Part shown: in pieces, positions 46,701-59,177 of the stretch
Numbering within the stretch: the stretch's first letter is position 1
How the letters are laid out: each line of letters begins with the position of its first letter
Source: Apium graveolens
Lineage: Eukaryota > Streptophyta > Magnoliopsida > Apiales > Apiaceae
DNA: 64,000 bases
Direction of reading: 5' to 3'
NCBI RefSeq assembly: GCF_009905375.1
Contig: NC_133649.1
Span: 222,886,090 to 222,950,089, forward strand
Made by a program: the position numbers and the translations under genes
Notes under the pieces: model-generated
Database searches by the model: none
Seen by the model: only the letters and a program-made list of their open reading frames with translations
What the model was told of the DNA's origin: nothing

Positions 46701-48632
46701 AGACTTTAACATACCAATTTCACCTACAAGTCCAGTGAAAGTTGCTTCATCCAAAGGTTTAGTGAAAATATCAGCTAATTGTTTTTCTGTTGGAACAAAA
46801 ATAAGATCAATAATACCATTTGCAGCACGTTCTCTAATAAAATAGTACTTACATCAATGTGCTTAGTTCTAGAATGATTAACTGGATTAGCAATAATAGA
46901 TATGGCACTAGTATTATCATACATGATTGAAATTTTATATAGCACTAGGTCATAGTCAATTAATTAATTTCTAATCCAAAGCACTTCAGCACAATAACTT
47001 CCAGCAGCTATGTATTCAGCCTCAGTTGTGGAAGTTGACACAGATTGCTGTTTCTTACTATAACAAGATACAAGTTTTTGACCAAGGAATTGACATCTTC
47101 CCCTTGTACTCTTTCTGTCTACCCTGCATCCAGCAAAATCAGCATTTGTGTATCCAACAACTTCAAAACCAGTTCCCTTAGGATACCACAATCCCAAATT
47201 TGTTGTTCCCTTCAAATATCTGAAAATCCTCTTGACAACTATTAAATGTGATTCTTTAGGATTTTCTTGAAATCTAGTACACAGACATGTTGCAAACATG
47301 ATGTCTGGTCTACTAGCAGTTAAGTACAACAAATATCCAATCATTCCTCTATAACCTGAAATGTCTACACTTTTTCCTTTTTTATCTTCATCCAACTTGT
47401 TAGCTGTAGACATATGTGTTGATGCAGGTGAGTAGTCAACCATTCCAAATTTCTTCAACAAATATTTGACATAAGTGGTTTGACTGATAAAGATTCCATC
47501 ACTTTTTTGGCTAACTTGAAGGCAAGAAAGTAATTAACTTAATTCTCCCATTATGCTCATCTCATATTCAGTTTGTGTGAGTCTTGAGAATCTTTGACAC
47601 GGCTTCTCATTAGTAGATCCAAAAACGATATCATCCACATAGATTTAAACTAGGATAATATCATCACATGTTGCTTGTAGAATAGAGTCTTACCAATTAT
47701 CCCTCTAGTGAATCCATGTTTGAGTAAAAATTCTGATAGTGTGTCATAACATGCTCTAGGTGCTTGCTTCAATTCATAAAGAACCTTTAATAGTTTTTAA
47801 ACAAATTTTGGAAATTCTGGATCTTCAAAGCCATGTGGCTGTTTCATATAGACTTTTTCTTCCAATTCACCATTAAGGAATGTACTTTCACATCCATTTG
47901 ATACACCTTGAAATTTGAATGTTCAGCAAATGCAAGAAAAAATCTTATGACTTCAAGTTTTGCAGCTGGAGAAAAAGTTTGATCATAGTCTATTCCTTCT
48001 TCTTATGAGTAGCCTTTGGAAGCCAATCTTGCTTTATTTCTTGTCATAATTCCATTTTCATCCATTTTGTTTCTAAACACCCATTTTGTTCCAGTGATAC
48101 TTCTGTTCTTTGGTGCAGAAACCAATTCCCAAACTTTATTTCTTTTAAATTGATTTATCTTTTCTTGTATAGCAGTTATCCATTCAGGATTAAGTAGAGC
48201 TTCCTTAGTTTTCTTAGGCTCAATTTGAGACAGAAAGAATGCATGCATGCATGCATTCATTTGCAGTAGTACTCATAGTCCTCACTCCATAATTTGGATC
48301 ACCAATTATAGCATCTCTTGTGTGATATCTATCTCATTTTCTGGTGTGATCTTGTTGACTAGAGTTGTCTATATTTTCTCCATTATTGGCATGACTTGCA
48401 GAATTATCATCTCCTTCTCCCCCTGAGTTTGTGCCACCAAATTCAGGTGTGTTTCTTTCATGAGATGAACACAATTCAGTGGTTCACTTGATTCTTGCTT
48501 CATACTATTGTTTGTATTGATCTCAGCTTCATCTTCAGAATTACTGTCAATTTTCAGATTTTCAAATTTTAGGGCTTCTGCTTCATTTTCATCAAGGCAT
48601 TCTAAGCCTGGACACTTGTCATCATCAAAGGT
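46700..48632 (-). pseudogene. pol: Pol of element F: integrase-RT linker, RT and RNase H remnant
   Basis: From the C junction leftward: linker (DDDKCPGLECLDENEAEAL), RT start [21 protein letters not shown] (48003-48260), the QMDV..SAF and LYELKQAPRA regions in shifted frames, an RT site with the surrounding YVDD region damaged (near 47640), RT end and RNase H in 46964-47461 ([38 protein letters not shown]), and end GEIGMLKSSS near 46700. The RNase H motif reads YTNADFAGC where YSDADFAGC is usual, so the first catalytic Asp is Asn. Several stops and frameshifts. Confidence 0.78.
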
Positions 48633-49197
48633 TGTTAGATATATTTGAGATGTCATGTCTAATATGATTTGTGTTTAGTTTTCAGAACTAAACAATAGGA
48701 CAAATCAGGACTTACTGAAATCAGGACTTACTGGAAGTCAAAACTTAATATCAGAACTTAAGGTCATATCAGAACTTAAGTGCGGGAAGACTTTCAGTTA
48801 AGGAATGAAGCTGATTTACAGGAGAAGATCGAGACTAAAACAAAAGAAGATATGCATGGAAAGAATTAAAAGACTGGAAGACTTGTAGAAGATATCTGAT
48901 TGATATATTTTAGGAGACAAAATTGTATTCCATATCAATTAGAATATATCTTGTAACTGTGTACTATATAAACACAGCTTAGGGTTTACACTATATGTAT
49001 TATCATTATCGAGAAGATTATACATTGTAACCTAGTAGCTCTTAGTGATATTTTTTCATCACTGAGAGAGAACAACAGTTCATATTATAACAGAGTTTAT
49101 TGAATATAATTGATCTTTATTACATACTTGTGTTAAATCGATTTGATTGTATAAACACTGTATTCAACCCCCTTCTACAGTGTTATGTGACCTAACA
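48633..49197 (+). repeat. 5' LTR of element C
   Basis: 565 bp, TGTTAGATAT...CCTAACA. It has a TATATAAA box at 48965-48972 and, upstream of it at 48690-48785, repeated ATCAGGACTTACTG and ATATCAGAACTTAAG, the reverse form of the family motif. D's LTR in reverse (60560-61165) is a clear relative. Confidence 0.88.
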
Positions 49198-49199
49198 AT

Positions 49200-49211
49200 T
49201 GATATCAGAGC
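49200..49211 (+). promoter_or_regulatory. Primer-binding site of element C (one mismatch)
   Basis: TGATATCAGAGC, one G-to-A change from the initiator-tRNA-Met site TGGTATCAGAGC. Confidence 0.85.
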
Positions 49212-49250
49212 TTTTCTGTTAACACACATACAGTAAAGATCCAATCAATC

Positions 49251-51632
49251 ATGTCTGAAGAAACACAAACCCCAACTAAGCCCACCAAAACTCAAGAAAC
49301 TCAAAACACCCAAACCCACAGTCGATATGAGACTATTAGGGTTCCCATACTGAGACCTTCTGAGTATCCCATACGGAAAGTGAAGATGGCTATGTTTCTG
49401 TAAGCTACAGATCCAGAATACCTTGATAGGACTAATCAAGGACCATATAAGCCTACCAAGCTCTCTGTTACAGTTTTTGATCAACCAGCAAAGTCCATAC
49501 CAAAGGAGAAAGGTGATTACACAGCTGAAGACATCTCATCTATTGCCAAGGATGCAAGGGTAAGGCATTTGTTGCATAGTGCGATTGATAATGTCATGTC
49601 ATACAGGGTAATTAATTGCAAGACTGCAAAGGAGATATGGGATGCTTTGGAGACAAGATTCCAGGGAAATGATGCAATAAAAAAGAACAGGAGGACTATA
49701 CTCACTCAAGAGTATGAGCACTTTGACTCAAAAGCTGATGAGTCATTAACTGATTTATATGACAGGTTTACCAAAATCTTGAATGATCTGTCACTGGTGG
49801 ACAAGGAATATGATCTTGAAGATTCAAATCTAAAATTCCTTTTAGCTCTTTCTAAAAATTGGGATTTGAAATCTACTACCATAAGAGACAACTATGACCT
49901 TACTAAAACTACTCTTGATGAAATTTATGGTATGCTCAAGACTCATGAACTTGAGATGGATCAAAAGAGCAAGAGGCATTGAAGAAAGTCAAGGATATTT
50001 GCTCTTAAAGCTGAGGAGGAATCTCCTAAAGTGGTTGCCTCAAAGAGGGGAAAAGGAAAGGCTCTCATCATAAAGTCTAATTCAGAGTCATCATATTCTA
50101 ATGATGATGATTCAGAAACTGAAAGTTTACCTGAAATGGATGCTGATGCAGAGATGATGCAACTGTGTGCTCTTATGTTGAAGGGCATCACAAAGATAGC
50201 CTACAGGAAATTTAAAAAGGGCAGGAAGTTTTCCAGGAAAGGTGGAAGTTCTGATAAGAAAGGGTTCAGAAAGTCTAAAGGTAAAGGAGGAAAGTCTGAC
50301 AGAGGAGATAACTCAAATGTCAAATACTACAACGGTGGTGAAAGAGGCCACATATCTCCTGACTGCAAGAAAGGAAAAAGTGACAAAGGCAAGGCACTTG
50401 TCAAAAAGAAGAAAAGCTGGACAAACACTTCAGATTCTGAACATAAGGTGAACTATGCCTTAATGGAAAATGCTGATAGCAGTACTGAAACTGCTGAATT
50501 GAAGGTACCTCAAACAAGTTATGCTTTTCATACTGATGATATTACTGAGTTGAGATTATATCTTAAAACCATGTTCATTAGTTATAGAGATCAGACTTTA
50601 ACATGTGAAAGATTAACATCTGAAAATCTTACTTTTAAAAAGAGAAATGACAATTTAGAAAAGGAGTTAGTTTTTCTTCATCAAACTAAGAAAGAAAGAG
50701 ATGATGCTTTGTATGTTAGAGATGAAGTGTTAAAATTGAATGAATTTCTAAAAGCTGACTTAGAAAAGGAAAGAGAGATTATTAGAACTTGGACTAACTC
50801 TGGTTGAACAACTCAGAATTTACTAAGTAGTGGAAACTGGAAAGAGGGCATAGGTTATGGAGATGATAAAAGTGAGAAAGGAACTGTGCAAATTGAGCCA
50901 ATTGTTGTTAAACAGACTGCTAAGCCAAAGGTAAATCTTGTTAAGTTTGTAGCAAAAACTGTAAGGTCTGATTCTGAAAAGTTGAAAGAGTCTAGGACAG
51001 AAGTCAAAGAAAAGTCAACTTCTGACAAACAAGATAAACCAGCTGAAGTAAACATAGGCTAAATGACAAAGAAACAGCTTAAATATAAGCTAAAAGAGAT
51101 CAGAAATGTGAACAAGGTAAAGGAAGCTAGGAAAAATAGGAATGAAAAGGAAGGTGTGAATAAAAGCAATAATTATATGCCTGTTCCTAATGCTCCTAGA
51201 AAGAAATGTTATAACTGTGGAAACCCTAACCATCTTGCTTCTTTTTGCAGGAAAAATAAAGATATAAACTCTTTAACTCCTAAATCAGAAGTTAAGAGTC
51301 AGTTTGTTAGGTTTAAGCCACAAAATCCTTGTTTTCATTATGGTAGTTTATGGCATTCCATTTATACTTGTAAGGAATATCATAGTTTGTACTATGATTA
51401 TTATCAAATAAATCCTTCTTTGAAGAAAGTTTGTATTATTTCTTCTAGTGTAAAGTCTGATGCAAAGTCTGATATAAACTCTGATAAACAACATGTTAGC
51501 ATAAACTTTGAAATTAAATCTGCTGCAAATGCTAACAAACTTAAAAAGGCCAAAGGATCCAAGCAAGTCTGGGTCCCTAAAACTAACAATAGTGGTCTTT
51601 GTGATTGCAGGGCAACAGGAAAAACATCCTAG
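49251..51632 (+). pseudogene. gag: Gag of element C
   Basis: ATG at 49251 (MSEETQTP). In-frame TAA at 49401-49403, a few codons from the equivalent position of the TAA in A's gag. Open pieces: 49569-49982 (AKEIWDALETRF, LDEIYGMLKTHELEM), 50031-50807 and 51063-51632. The first zinc knuckle reads YYNGGERGHISPDC: both leading Cys of CYNCGERGHISPDC are lost. A second knuckle, CYNCGNPNHLASFC, is intact (near 51210). A coiled-coil stretch lies between. The gag frame overlaps the pol frame by 28 nt at the end and contains KQVWVPK, as in A. Confidence 0.8.
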
Positions 51633-54600
51633 TGCTGGACAGTGGATGTTTAGGACATGTGAATGGAAATAAAGCCCTGTTATCAGATTTTGTGGAGAAG
51701 GCTAGCCCAGGAGTTTCTTATGGAGATGGCAACATGGGAAAAACTCTGGGATATGGCAATATCAATCTTGGGAATGTCATCATTGAAATAGTATCTCTTG
51801 TCTCAGGACTCAAACACAATCTGCTAAGTGTGAGTCAAATCTGTGACAGAGGTTATCATGTGGATTTCTTTGAAGAACACTGTGAAGTTGTAAGCAATTC
51901 TACAGGAAAAGTGGTTCTGAAAGGTTACAGGCATGGTAACATTTATGAAGCCAGACTTTCAACAAGTTCTAATGGTTCTGCAATCTGTCTGTTGAGTAGA
52001 GCATCAATTGAAGAAAGCTGGAATTGGAACAAAAGACTCTCTCATTTAAATTTCAACAATATAAACGAGCTAGAAAGGAAAGATCTTGTGAGAGGACTGC
52101 CAAAATCAGTATTTGCTCCTGATGGCCTTTGTGATTCATGTCAAAAGGCAAAACAAAGAAAATCTTCATACAAGAGCAAAACTGAATCTTCAATTCTTGA
52201 GCCTTATCACCTACTGCATGTTGATCTATTTGGTCCAGTCAATGTCATGTCTATTGCAAAGAAGAAATATGTTATGGTTATAGTAGATGAGTTCACAAGG
52301 TACACTTGGGTTTATTACTTGCACAGGAAGAATGAGACTGCATCTACTCTAACTGATCATGTCAAACAACTGGATAAATTGGTCAAAGATTCTGTCAAAA
52401 TTATAAGAAGTGATAATGATATTGAGTTCAAAAATTCAATCATGGAAGAGTTCTGCAAAGAGCATGGAATAAAACATGAATTTTCTGCAGCTGGAACTCC
52501 ACAATAAAATGGAGTTGTAGAAAAAAAGAACAGGACTCTCATTAAAGCTGCACGAACTATGCTTGATGAAGCAAAGGTACCAACCTATTTTTGGGCTGAA
52601 GCTGTGCAGACTGCTTGTTTAACACAGAATGCTACACTCATAAACAAGCATGGAAAAACACCATATGAGATGGTGAAGAAAAAGAAGCCAAATCTGAAAT
52701 ACTTTCATGTATTTGGTTGCAAGTGTTTTGTTCTTAAGACTCATCCTGAACAGCTGTCAAAATTTGATCTAAAAGCTGATGAAGGAATTTTTGTTAGATA
52801 TCCACTTTCCACAAAAGCCTTCAGAGTCTACAATTTAAGAACAAGGGTTGTCATGGAATCTATCAATGTATCTTTTGATGATAAGAAGATTACTGGACTT
52901 GAAGATTTTAATGATCATGATCAGCTGAGATTTGACAATGAAGATTTAAATTCTGATTCTGTAAATTTTGATGACTTAAATCCCGATCCTGTAAGTTCTG
53001 ACGGGTTAAGTTCTGATGTCATTAAAACTGTGGTAACTACTCCTGGAGAAAATGCACCTGTCTAGGGGGAGCAAGCTGAAGATCCTACCACAACTCAAGA
53101 CTCTCAAAAAGCATCAGAACCTGTCACTGGCTCTTCAAGTTTTGATTCATCAAGTTCTGATGAGCCAAATTCTGATAATTCTGAAAACTCTGATTCTTCA
53201 AATTCTGAAGGTTCCAACTCAAATTCTAAAGTCTTAGAGAGCATAACTACAGGGGGAGCATCAGAAAATGCTGATGGAGACATCATGGATCATGGGGGAG
53301 GAACCAGTTCTAGATAACAAATTCCATCTACAAGGAAGTGGACTAAGGCACATACACCTGACTTAATAATTGGAGATCCTGAAGCAGGTGTCAGACTTAG
53401 AACAATAATATCAAATGAATGTCTCTATCATTCTTTTCTATCTCAGATTGAATCAAAGAAAGTGGAAGAAGCTCTTCAAGATGCTGATTGGGTGCAAGTA
53501 ATGCAGGAAGAGTTAAATGAATTTGAAAGAAATAAAGTCTGAACCCTAGTGCCAAGACCAAAGAACAGATCAATTGTTGGCACAAAATGGGTGTTCAGAA
53601 ACAAAACTGACAGTGATGGCATAAGTACAAGAAACAAAGCAAGGCTGGTTGCTAAAGGCTACTCTCAACAAGAGGGTATTGATTATGATGAAACATTTAC
53701 ACCAGTTGCTAGATTGGAAGCCATAAGAATCGTTTTGGCTTATGCTGCTCATAAAAAGTTCAAAGTCTTTCAAATGGATGTGAAAAGTGCTTTTCTCAAT
53801 GGAGAATTGGAAGAAGAGGTATATGGTGAACAACCTCCAGGCTTTGTAGATTCAAAATTTCCAAATCATGTCTACAGGCTTGATAAAGCACTTTATGGCC
53901 TTAAGCAAGCTCCAAGAGCACGGTATGAGACTTTAGCTCAATTCCTTCAAGAAAGTGGATTTCACAGAGGTAGAATTGATAAAACACTGTTCTATCTCAA
54001 CCATCGAAAGGACTTACTTTTGGTACAGATATATATTGATGATATCATATTTGGTTCTACAAATGGCAAACTCTGTGAAAGGTTTCCAAAACTAATGCAG
54101 TCAAGATATCAAATGAGTATGATGGGAGAACTTAGCTATTTTCTGGGACTTCAAGTCAAGCAAAATGAAGAAGGTACTTTTATCAATGAATCCAAGTACA
54201 CCAGAAATTTACTGAAGAAATTTGGAATGCAAGACTGTTCAACTGCATCCACTCCCATGGCCACTGCAACCAAGTTAGATAAGGATACTGGTTCATCAGT
54301 AGATATTACTAACTACAGAGGTATGATTGGCTCTTCTTTCTATTTAACTGCAAGTAGACCTGGTATCATGTATGCTACCTGTCTTTATGCAAGATTTTAG
54401 GCTGATCCAAGAGAATCTCATCTAATATCTGTGAAAAGAATTTTCAAGTACCTCAAGGGTACAACTAATCTAGGATTATGGTATCCTAGAGAATCAGATT
54501 TTAAGCTAATAGGTTACTCAGATGCATATTTTGCAGGATGTAAAATAGACAGGAAAAGCACAAGTGGAAGCTGCCAATTTCTTGGAGGCAGTTTGGTTTC

Positions 54601-54989
54601 TTGGTTTAGCAAGAAACAAAAATCAATTTCCACATCAACTGCAGAAGCAGAATATATTGCTGCAGGAAGCTGTTGTGCATAAATTCTTTGGATGAAGAAT
54701 CAGTTACTGGATTATGGGTTAAAATTTTCTAAAATACCTATTTACTGTGATAATCAAAGTGTTATTGCTATGACAGGTAATCCAGTTCAACACTCAATGA
54801 TAAAGCACATCAGCATTAGGTACCATTTCATTAGGGAACATGTGATGGAAGGTACAGTGGAATTGCATTTTTGTTCCAACAGATCAACAACTAGCAGATA
54901 TCTTCACAAAACCACTATGTGAAGCTACTTTTACAAGAATGGTAAATGAACTTGGAATGGTTTCAGGTTCTTTCTCTAAATCTGCTTAG
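51605..54989 (+). pseudogene. pol: Pol of element C: protease, integrase, RT, RNase H
   Basis: Single frame for most of its length with many stops: TAA 52505-52507, TAG 53063-53065, a TAA near 53316, a TGA near 53540 (from Trp), TAG near 54398, TAA near 54679, then a one-base insertion near 54870. Protease site DSGCLGHVNG (usual [10 protein letters not shown]) is damaged. Integrase: HVDLFGPVN, IRSDNDIEFKN, NGVVEKKN. The linker at 52930-53310 is rich in Ser-Asp-Asn encoded by TTCTGAT motif copies. [42 protein letters not shown]. RNase [14 protein letters not shown] (Asp to Tyr), [12 protein letters not shown]. Ends at TAG 54987-54989. Confidence 0.85.
52945..53240 (+). repeat. TTCTGAT motif cluster in the integrase-RT linker of C
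   Basis: About twelve copies of AATTCTGAT / AGTTCTGAT-type sequence in roughly 300 bp, read as (N/S)SD. It occupies the same linker position as the CCGTTGA cluster of A. Confidence 0.8.
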
Positions 54990-56489
54990 TTTTGTTCTCA
55001 TGCATTAGACTTTATGATCAGTGTTTACAGATTGTCTTATCTTTATGTAATCTATGCTTAAATTGTAATACATTAAATACTGATTATTATCTGATGTGAT
55101 TCTATATACTCTGATAGTGTTTTAAATATTCTGTGACTATTCAATCCAATGAGGATTATTGTGCTAGATGCTGACCTAGTAGTCTTTAACATACTAGAAA
55201 TCCCATGTTTTAATTAGTTGTTTATGTGGAAACCCATTAACACAAGTAAATTCTGATGATGAGCTTAGTCAAATTTACTTTGTGTATCTTATTACTAAGT
55301 CACAAACTAGATTCTTGCTTCTCATTTGTCAAATTCTGATGTCAGTAAATCTTAAGGATGAACCACATGCTTGATAAGCCTCACTTATCTAAAGAAAAGA
55401 AAAGAAAAGAAAATTGAAGTCAGGTACTCCTTTGAGATCTAGAGTAAATATGTGGAAGGGAAGACCCAAGTGCATTGCTGGTATTACGTAATATGCATTA
55501 GAAAAGCAAATAATTTTTTCTTGGTGACTTTTCACATTCTCTGATTACTGGAGAAATACTCTGATAATAGCATAAATTCTGATAGCAGTTGTGACTCACT
55601 TACACTGAGAAGCCACTGTAAAAAGTTATTTCAAAAGATGCATAAAATAAGCACAAACAATTGAGGTAGATTCTTGCATAAATTCATTCTATAATAGACT
55701 TCACTATTAATGACAGATTTTAAGCACTTTTCTTAGTTATGCCTTATTTCTAAGATGTACTGAAGTTTATCAGACTTTAATCTTTATCTGATATTTTGCT
55801 AATGCACACATTATCACTCCATATGAATGATGACAATTACTGTGGTGATTAAGTTGTTTTAGACAAACAGTTAAGTGTTATATGCATAATTTCTAAGGAC
55901 AAGTTCTGATGGAAGTTCTGATGATTAAACTCTGAAAAAACAAGTCAGTATTTGTATGAAGAATCACAGATACAAACATTCACTTTTTGAGTACAAAAGC
56001 CATGTTCTGATGACCGTTAAAATCTGATAATAGTCAAGTTCTGATATTAAATCCTGATGCAAACTCTGATGCTTATGTGGTATTATTTATTTACTAGACT
56101 TATTTGTGGTAAATACTGTAACGGTCATATTTTATCATAATATAATTAGGTGAGATAAAAACAGTCATAATCATTTAGTAAGTGGGAAGCGTGTTTTCCT
56201 TAAAACACTGCATGTGCACATTTATTACTGCTTATTACCTGTGCCCACTAATAATGTTTTGACTAATGATATGCTTCCAGGTGTCTAAAGTCTGTTCTGC
56301 TTCAATCATAATAGTTGTCAAAAAGAGAGTATATATATGGGAATTAAAAGATTTTATAATCTTTTACCTACTTTTCTTTCTCTAATCTCTCTTATTCTCT
56401 CTCACTAATATTCCCTGAAGCTATTTTCTTACAGGCCTTTTATCAAACACCTTGTGTACACTCTATTTTCTCACTTATTTTTCACAGAA
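54990..56489 (+). other. Pol-ORF3 spacer of C with scattered TTCTGAT motifs
   Basis: 1.5 kb non-coding. AATTCTGATGA, AAGTTCTGATGG, ACTCTGATAAT and AAGTTCTGATATT-type copies recur, about 15 between 55250 and 56075. An AAAAG simple repeat lies at 55392-55412. The TTTCTTTCTCTAATCTCTCTT tract near 56385 precedes ORF3, resembling the pyrimidine tract before ORF3 of A. Confidence 0.75.
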
Positions 56490-58765
56490 ATGGCACCAAA
56501 AGACATAGTTTTCAATGGAGCTAAGTTTGTTCCTAACAACTACTCAGCTATTCTCTCTAAGGATGAAGCTCCATCAGAACATCACTTCATCCAAGACTTT
56601 TTGTCTTGAAGTGAAATAGGCTATGCTTTGACCCAACCTGATGCAATCTCAGGGACTCAGGTGCTAGAGTTCTGGAGGTCAGGAGTTTATGATGATGGTG
56701 GTGCTAATGGGTCCCCAAGCATCATATTTATAACAGGGGAGGATGCACATGTGGTGACTTTGGCCACAGTTCGACAAACACTCCATCTGCCAGAAACCTG
56801 CACTTTTTCCACAGTTGAGGAGCCAGCTCTTCAACAGCTAATGGCCAATCTGGGCTATGAAAAGACTTTGGAAAAGCTTGGACAACTAAAGAGACCCCAC
56901 ATCAGGAGGGAGTGGAGTTTCTTCTTTGACTGCATCACTAGAACTTTTGCAAACAAATGTTCAAACTTTGATGCAATTCCTATCCTAAGTCAGCAAATTG
57001 GTTATGCTCTGATTACTCAATCTCATTTTGATTATGCTACTGCTGTACTAGGATTCATAGGGGATAGGATGACAGAAGATAGAAATACTGTATATTTTGC
57101 TAGATTCTGTCAACTCATTTATAGCTTTTGTAACTCTGATGCACCCCAACTAGCAAGTGAGTTAATTTCACCATTTAAACTTGCTAAGAGAGCATTTATT
57201 GACTTATTATCTACTGATAATAAGAAAACTGTTCTAAGACCCCTCCAAATTCCACAATCAGTCAAACAGTTTTTAGTAAACTCTGACCCAACCACATATA
57301 CTGCTAAATATCTTGATGTCCAACCAACCCAACCTCCATCAGCACCTCCAACCACTACACAACCAACCACCTCTCAACCTCAACCAACTCAACCTACCAT
57401 CAGAACATACTTCCAACCAGCTCAATCCTCACAACAATAACCATTAGCACCTACCATCAGACCATCATCTTCCCAGCCTAAGAGGGCAAAGTCTGTTCCT
57501 CAACCTCTACCAAAGAGAAGGAAGATGATTCTAAGGGATAATTCAGATGATGAAGAAGCACAGGTTCATGCATCAGAACCTGTGAATATTGAAGCTGAAA
57601 ATGTCAATTTTCAGAAAGAAATAGCAGCTGAAAAGGAAACTTCTCAGATAAATACTGAAGCTGAGCAGGAAGGGACATGGCTCAACCTCAATCTGAGGAT
57701 ACTACTGAAGGTGAGTAAGGGGATCAGGAATCTCTGATCTCAAAGCCAATTGTGTTTGAATCTTTTCCACCTCCTACTCAGGCTGAAGACACTGTTCAGG
57801 ATACAGTGATCACACCTCCTGTCTCTCCAATTTATGAAAATGTAACAGCTGAAGATTCAGGATTAAGTCCTGAAATTGACATCCACAAGCTGATCATTCC
57901 AACTGTGCTCTATCTTGAAGCTCCTATAGCAGCTCAGCCATCTACAGTCAATTCTCCTATTCTACAGGCTGAGATACCAACAACTCCTATTCTGGAGATA
58001 AATTCTGATGATCAGAATTTAGATGAAGTTGTTCCAGAATCTCCAGTTGCCTCACACACTCTAGTGTTGTCAGAGGATAATGAGTCTTCTTCAAATTCTG
58101 GAGACAGTGTTTCTGTAGATACTCCAGCTCCTATTCTTGGAAAGGAGGCACTCATTGAGAAATTTGCTAAAGAGGATGCTCCTATTCCTTGGGAAGATAC
58201 TCACAGAGGTGTGGAGTGGACCAAGAAGTGGAATGAAACTGATTTCATTCCAAGCTCCGAAGTACTGACAGACCATATTGGAAAAGCTGATGAGTTGCTC
58301 ACAAATTCTGATTTCAAGACACAACTCAAAGTCACAACTCTGTCTACCAAAAATCTTCAAGGTCTACACTCTCAAACTCATGCTAAGGTTGATAAACTTC
58401 TTGAGTCAGCTGAAAAGCTAGATATGAATCTCAAGTTAGACAAGTCAAGACTTATCAGACCTATACATGAAAAGGTTGAAGCTATTGAGAAGGTACAAGA
58501 GAAGCAACAAGCCCAAATTTCTGAGGTCCTATAGAATCAAGCTTCTCAAAAGGCTCAACTGGATGAAATTCAATCTTCAGTAGAACTTCTTCTCTCTCTC
58601 TCCTACTACTTGATGATGCCAAAAAGGGGGAGAAGGTAGTTAAGTCCAAATGCTCACCTACTCTAATACTGAAGAAGAAGGATGACAGAGGTGATGACCA
58701 GGGAAACTCTGATAAGAGTAGAGGTCAAGGTCAAGGGCAGAGCAGAAACTTTTCTTCAAGGAAAC

Positions 58766-59177
58766 TAGGGCTGTAATTCGGGCCGAGCGAGCCGAGTTTC
58801 GAGCCGCGCGTAATTCGAGCCAAGATTAATCGAGTCGAGCCGAGCTGGCTTGTTTAGTTAAACGAGCCTAAATCTCTGCCCGAACTCGACTTGTTTAATT
58901 TCATGAGTCGAGTCGAGCCGACTCGTTTAGCTAAATGAGCCGATTTTAACGAGTCGGGCGAGCCAGCTCATTTAATTTTACACTTAATCGAGCCAAACCT
59001 CTACCCGAACTCGGCTCGTTTAATTTCACGAGTCGAGCTGAGCTGACTCGAGTAATTAAACGAGCCGAAACTTCTGCCCGAACTCGGCTCGTTTAACTAA
59101 ACGAGCCGAGTCGAGCCCAATTAAACGAGTTCGAGCCGGGCGAGCTCGCGAGACGCCCGACTCGAATTACAACCCTA
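58766..59177. mobile_element. hAT-type MITE inserted in ORF3 of C
   Basis: 412 bp. Left end TAGGGCTGTAATTCGGGC; the complement of the right end begins TAGGGTTGTAATTCGAGTCG. Flanked by an exact 8-bp duplication AAGGAAAC (58758-58765 and 59178-59185), the hAT signature. The interior is GC-rich and built of CGAGCCGAG/CTCGGCTCG and AACGAGCC/GGCTCGTTT repeats, in strong contrast to the AT-rich surroundings. No coding capacity. Confidence 0.92.

Larger units (their letters stand above)
39650..48632 (-). mobile_element. Element F: SIRE-type copia element of the B family, cut by C
   Basis: Reads right to left: partial pol (48632 to about 46700), spacer, ORF3 (45816 to 41038), polypurine tract, 3' LTR (39650-40882). 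It shares ORF3, the pol end and the TCGAGAAGTC motif with B. Element C is inserted at 48633 within F's integrase-RT linker, so F's gag, integrase and 5' LTR should continue beyond the window. Many stops; inactive. Confidence 0.8.

Noticed and set aside
48238..48257. Repeated CATG (GCATGCATGCATGCAT) as a regulatory element
   Set aside because: A short simple repeat within the decayed F pol sequence; it creates the odd MNACMHA reading and needs no special explanation.
55392..55412. AAAAG pentanucleotide repeat as a functional site
   Set aside because: Ordinary microsatellite of about four units in a non-coding spacer.
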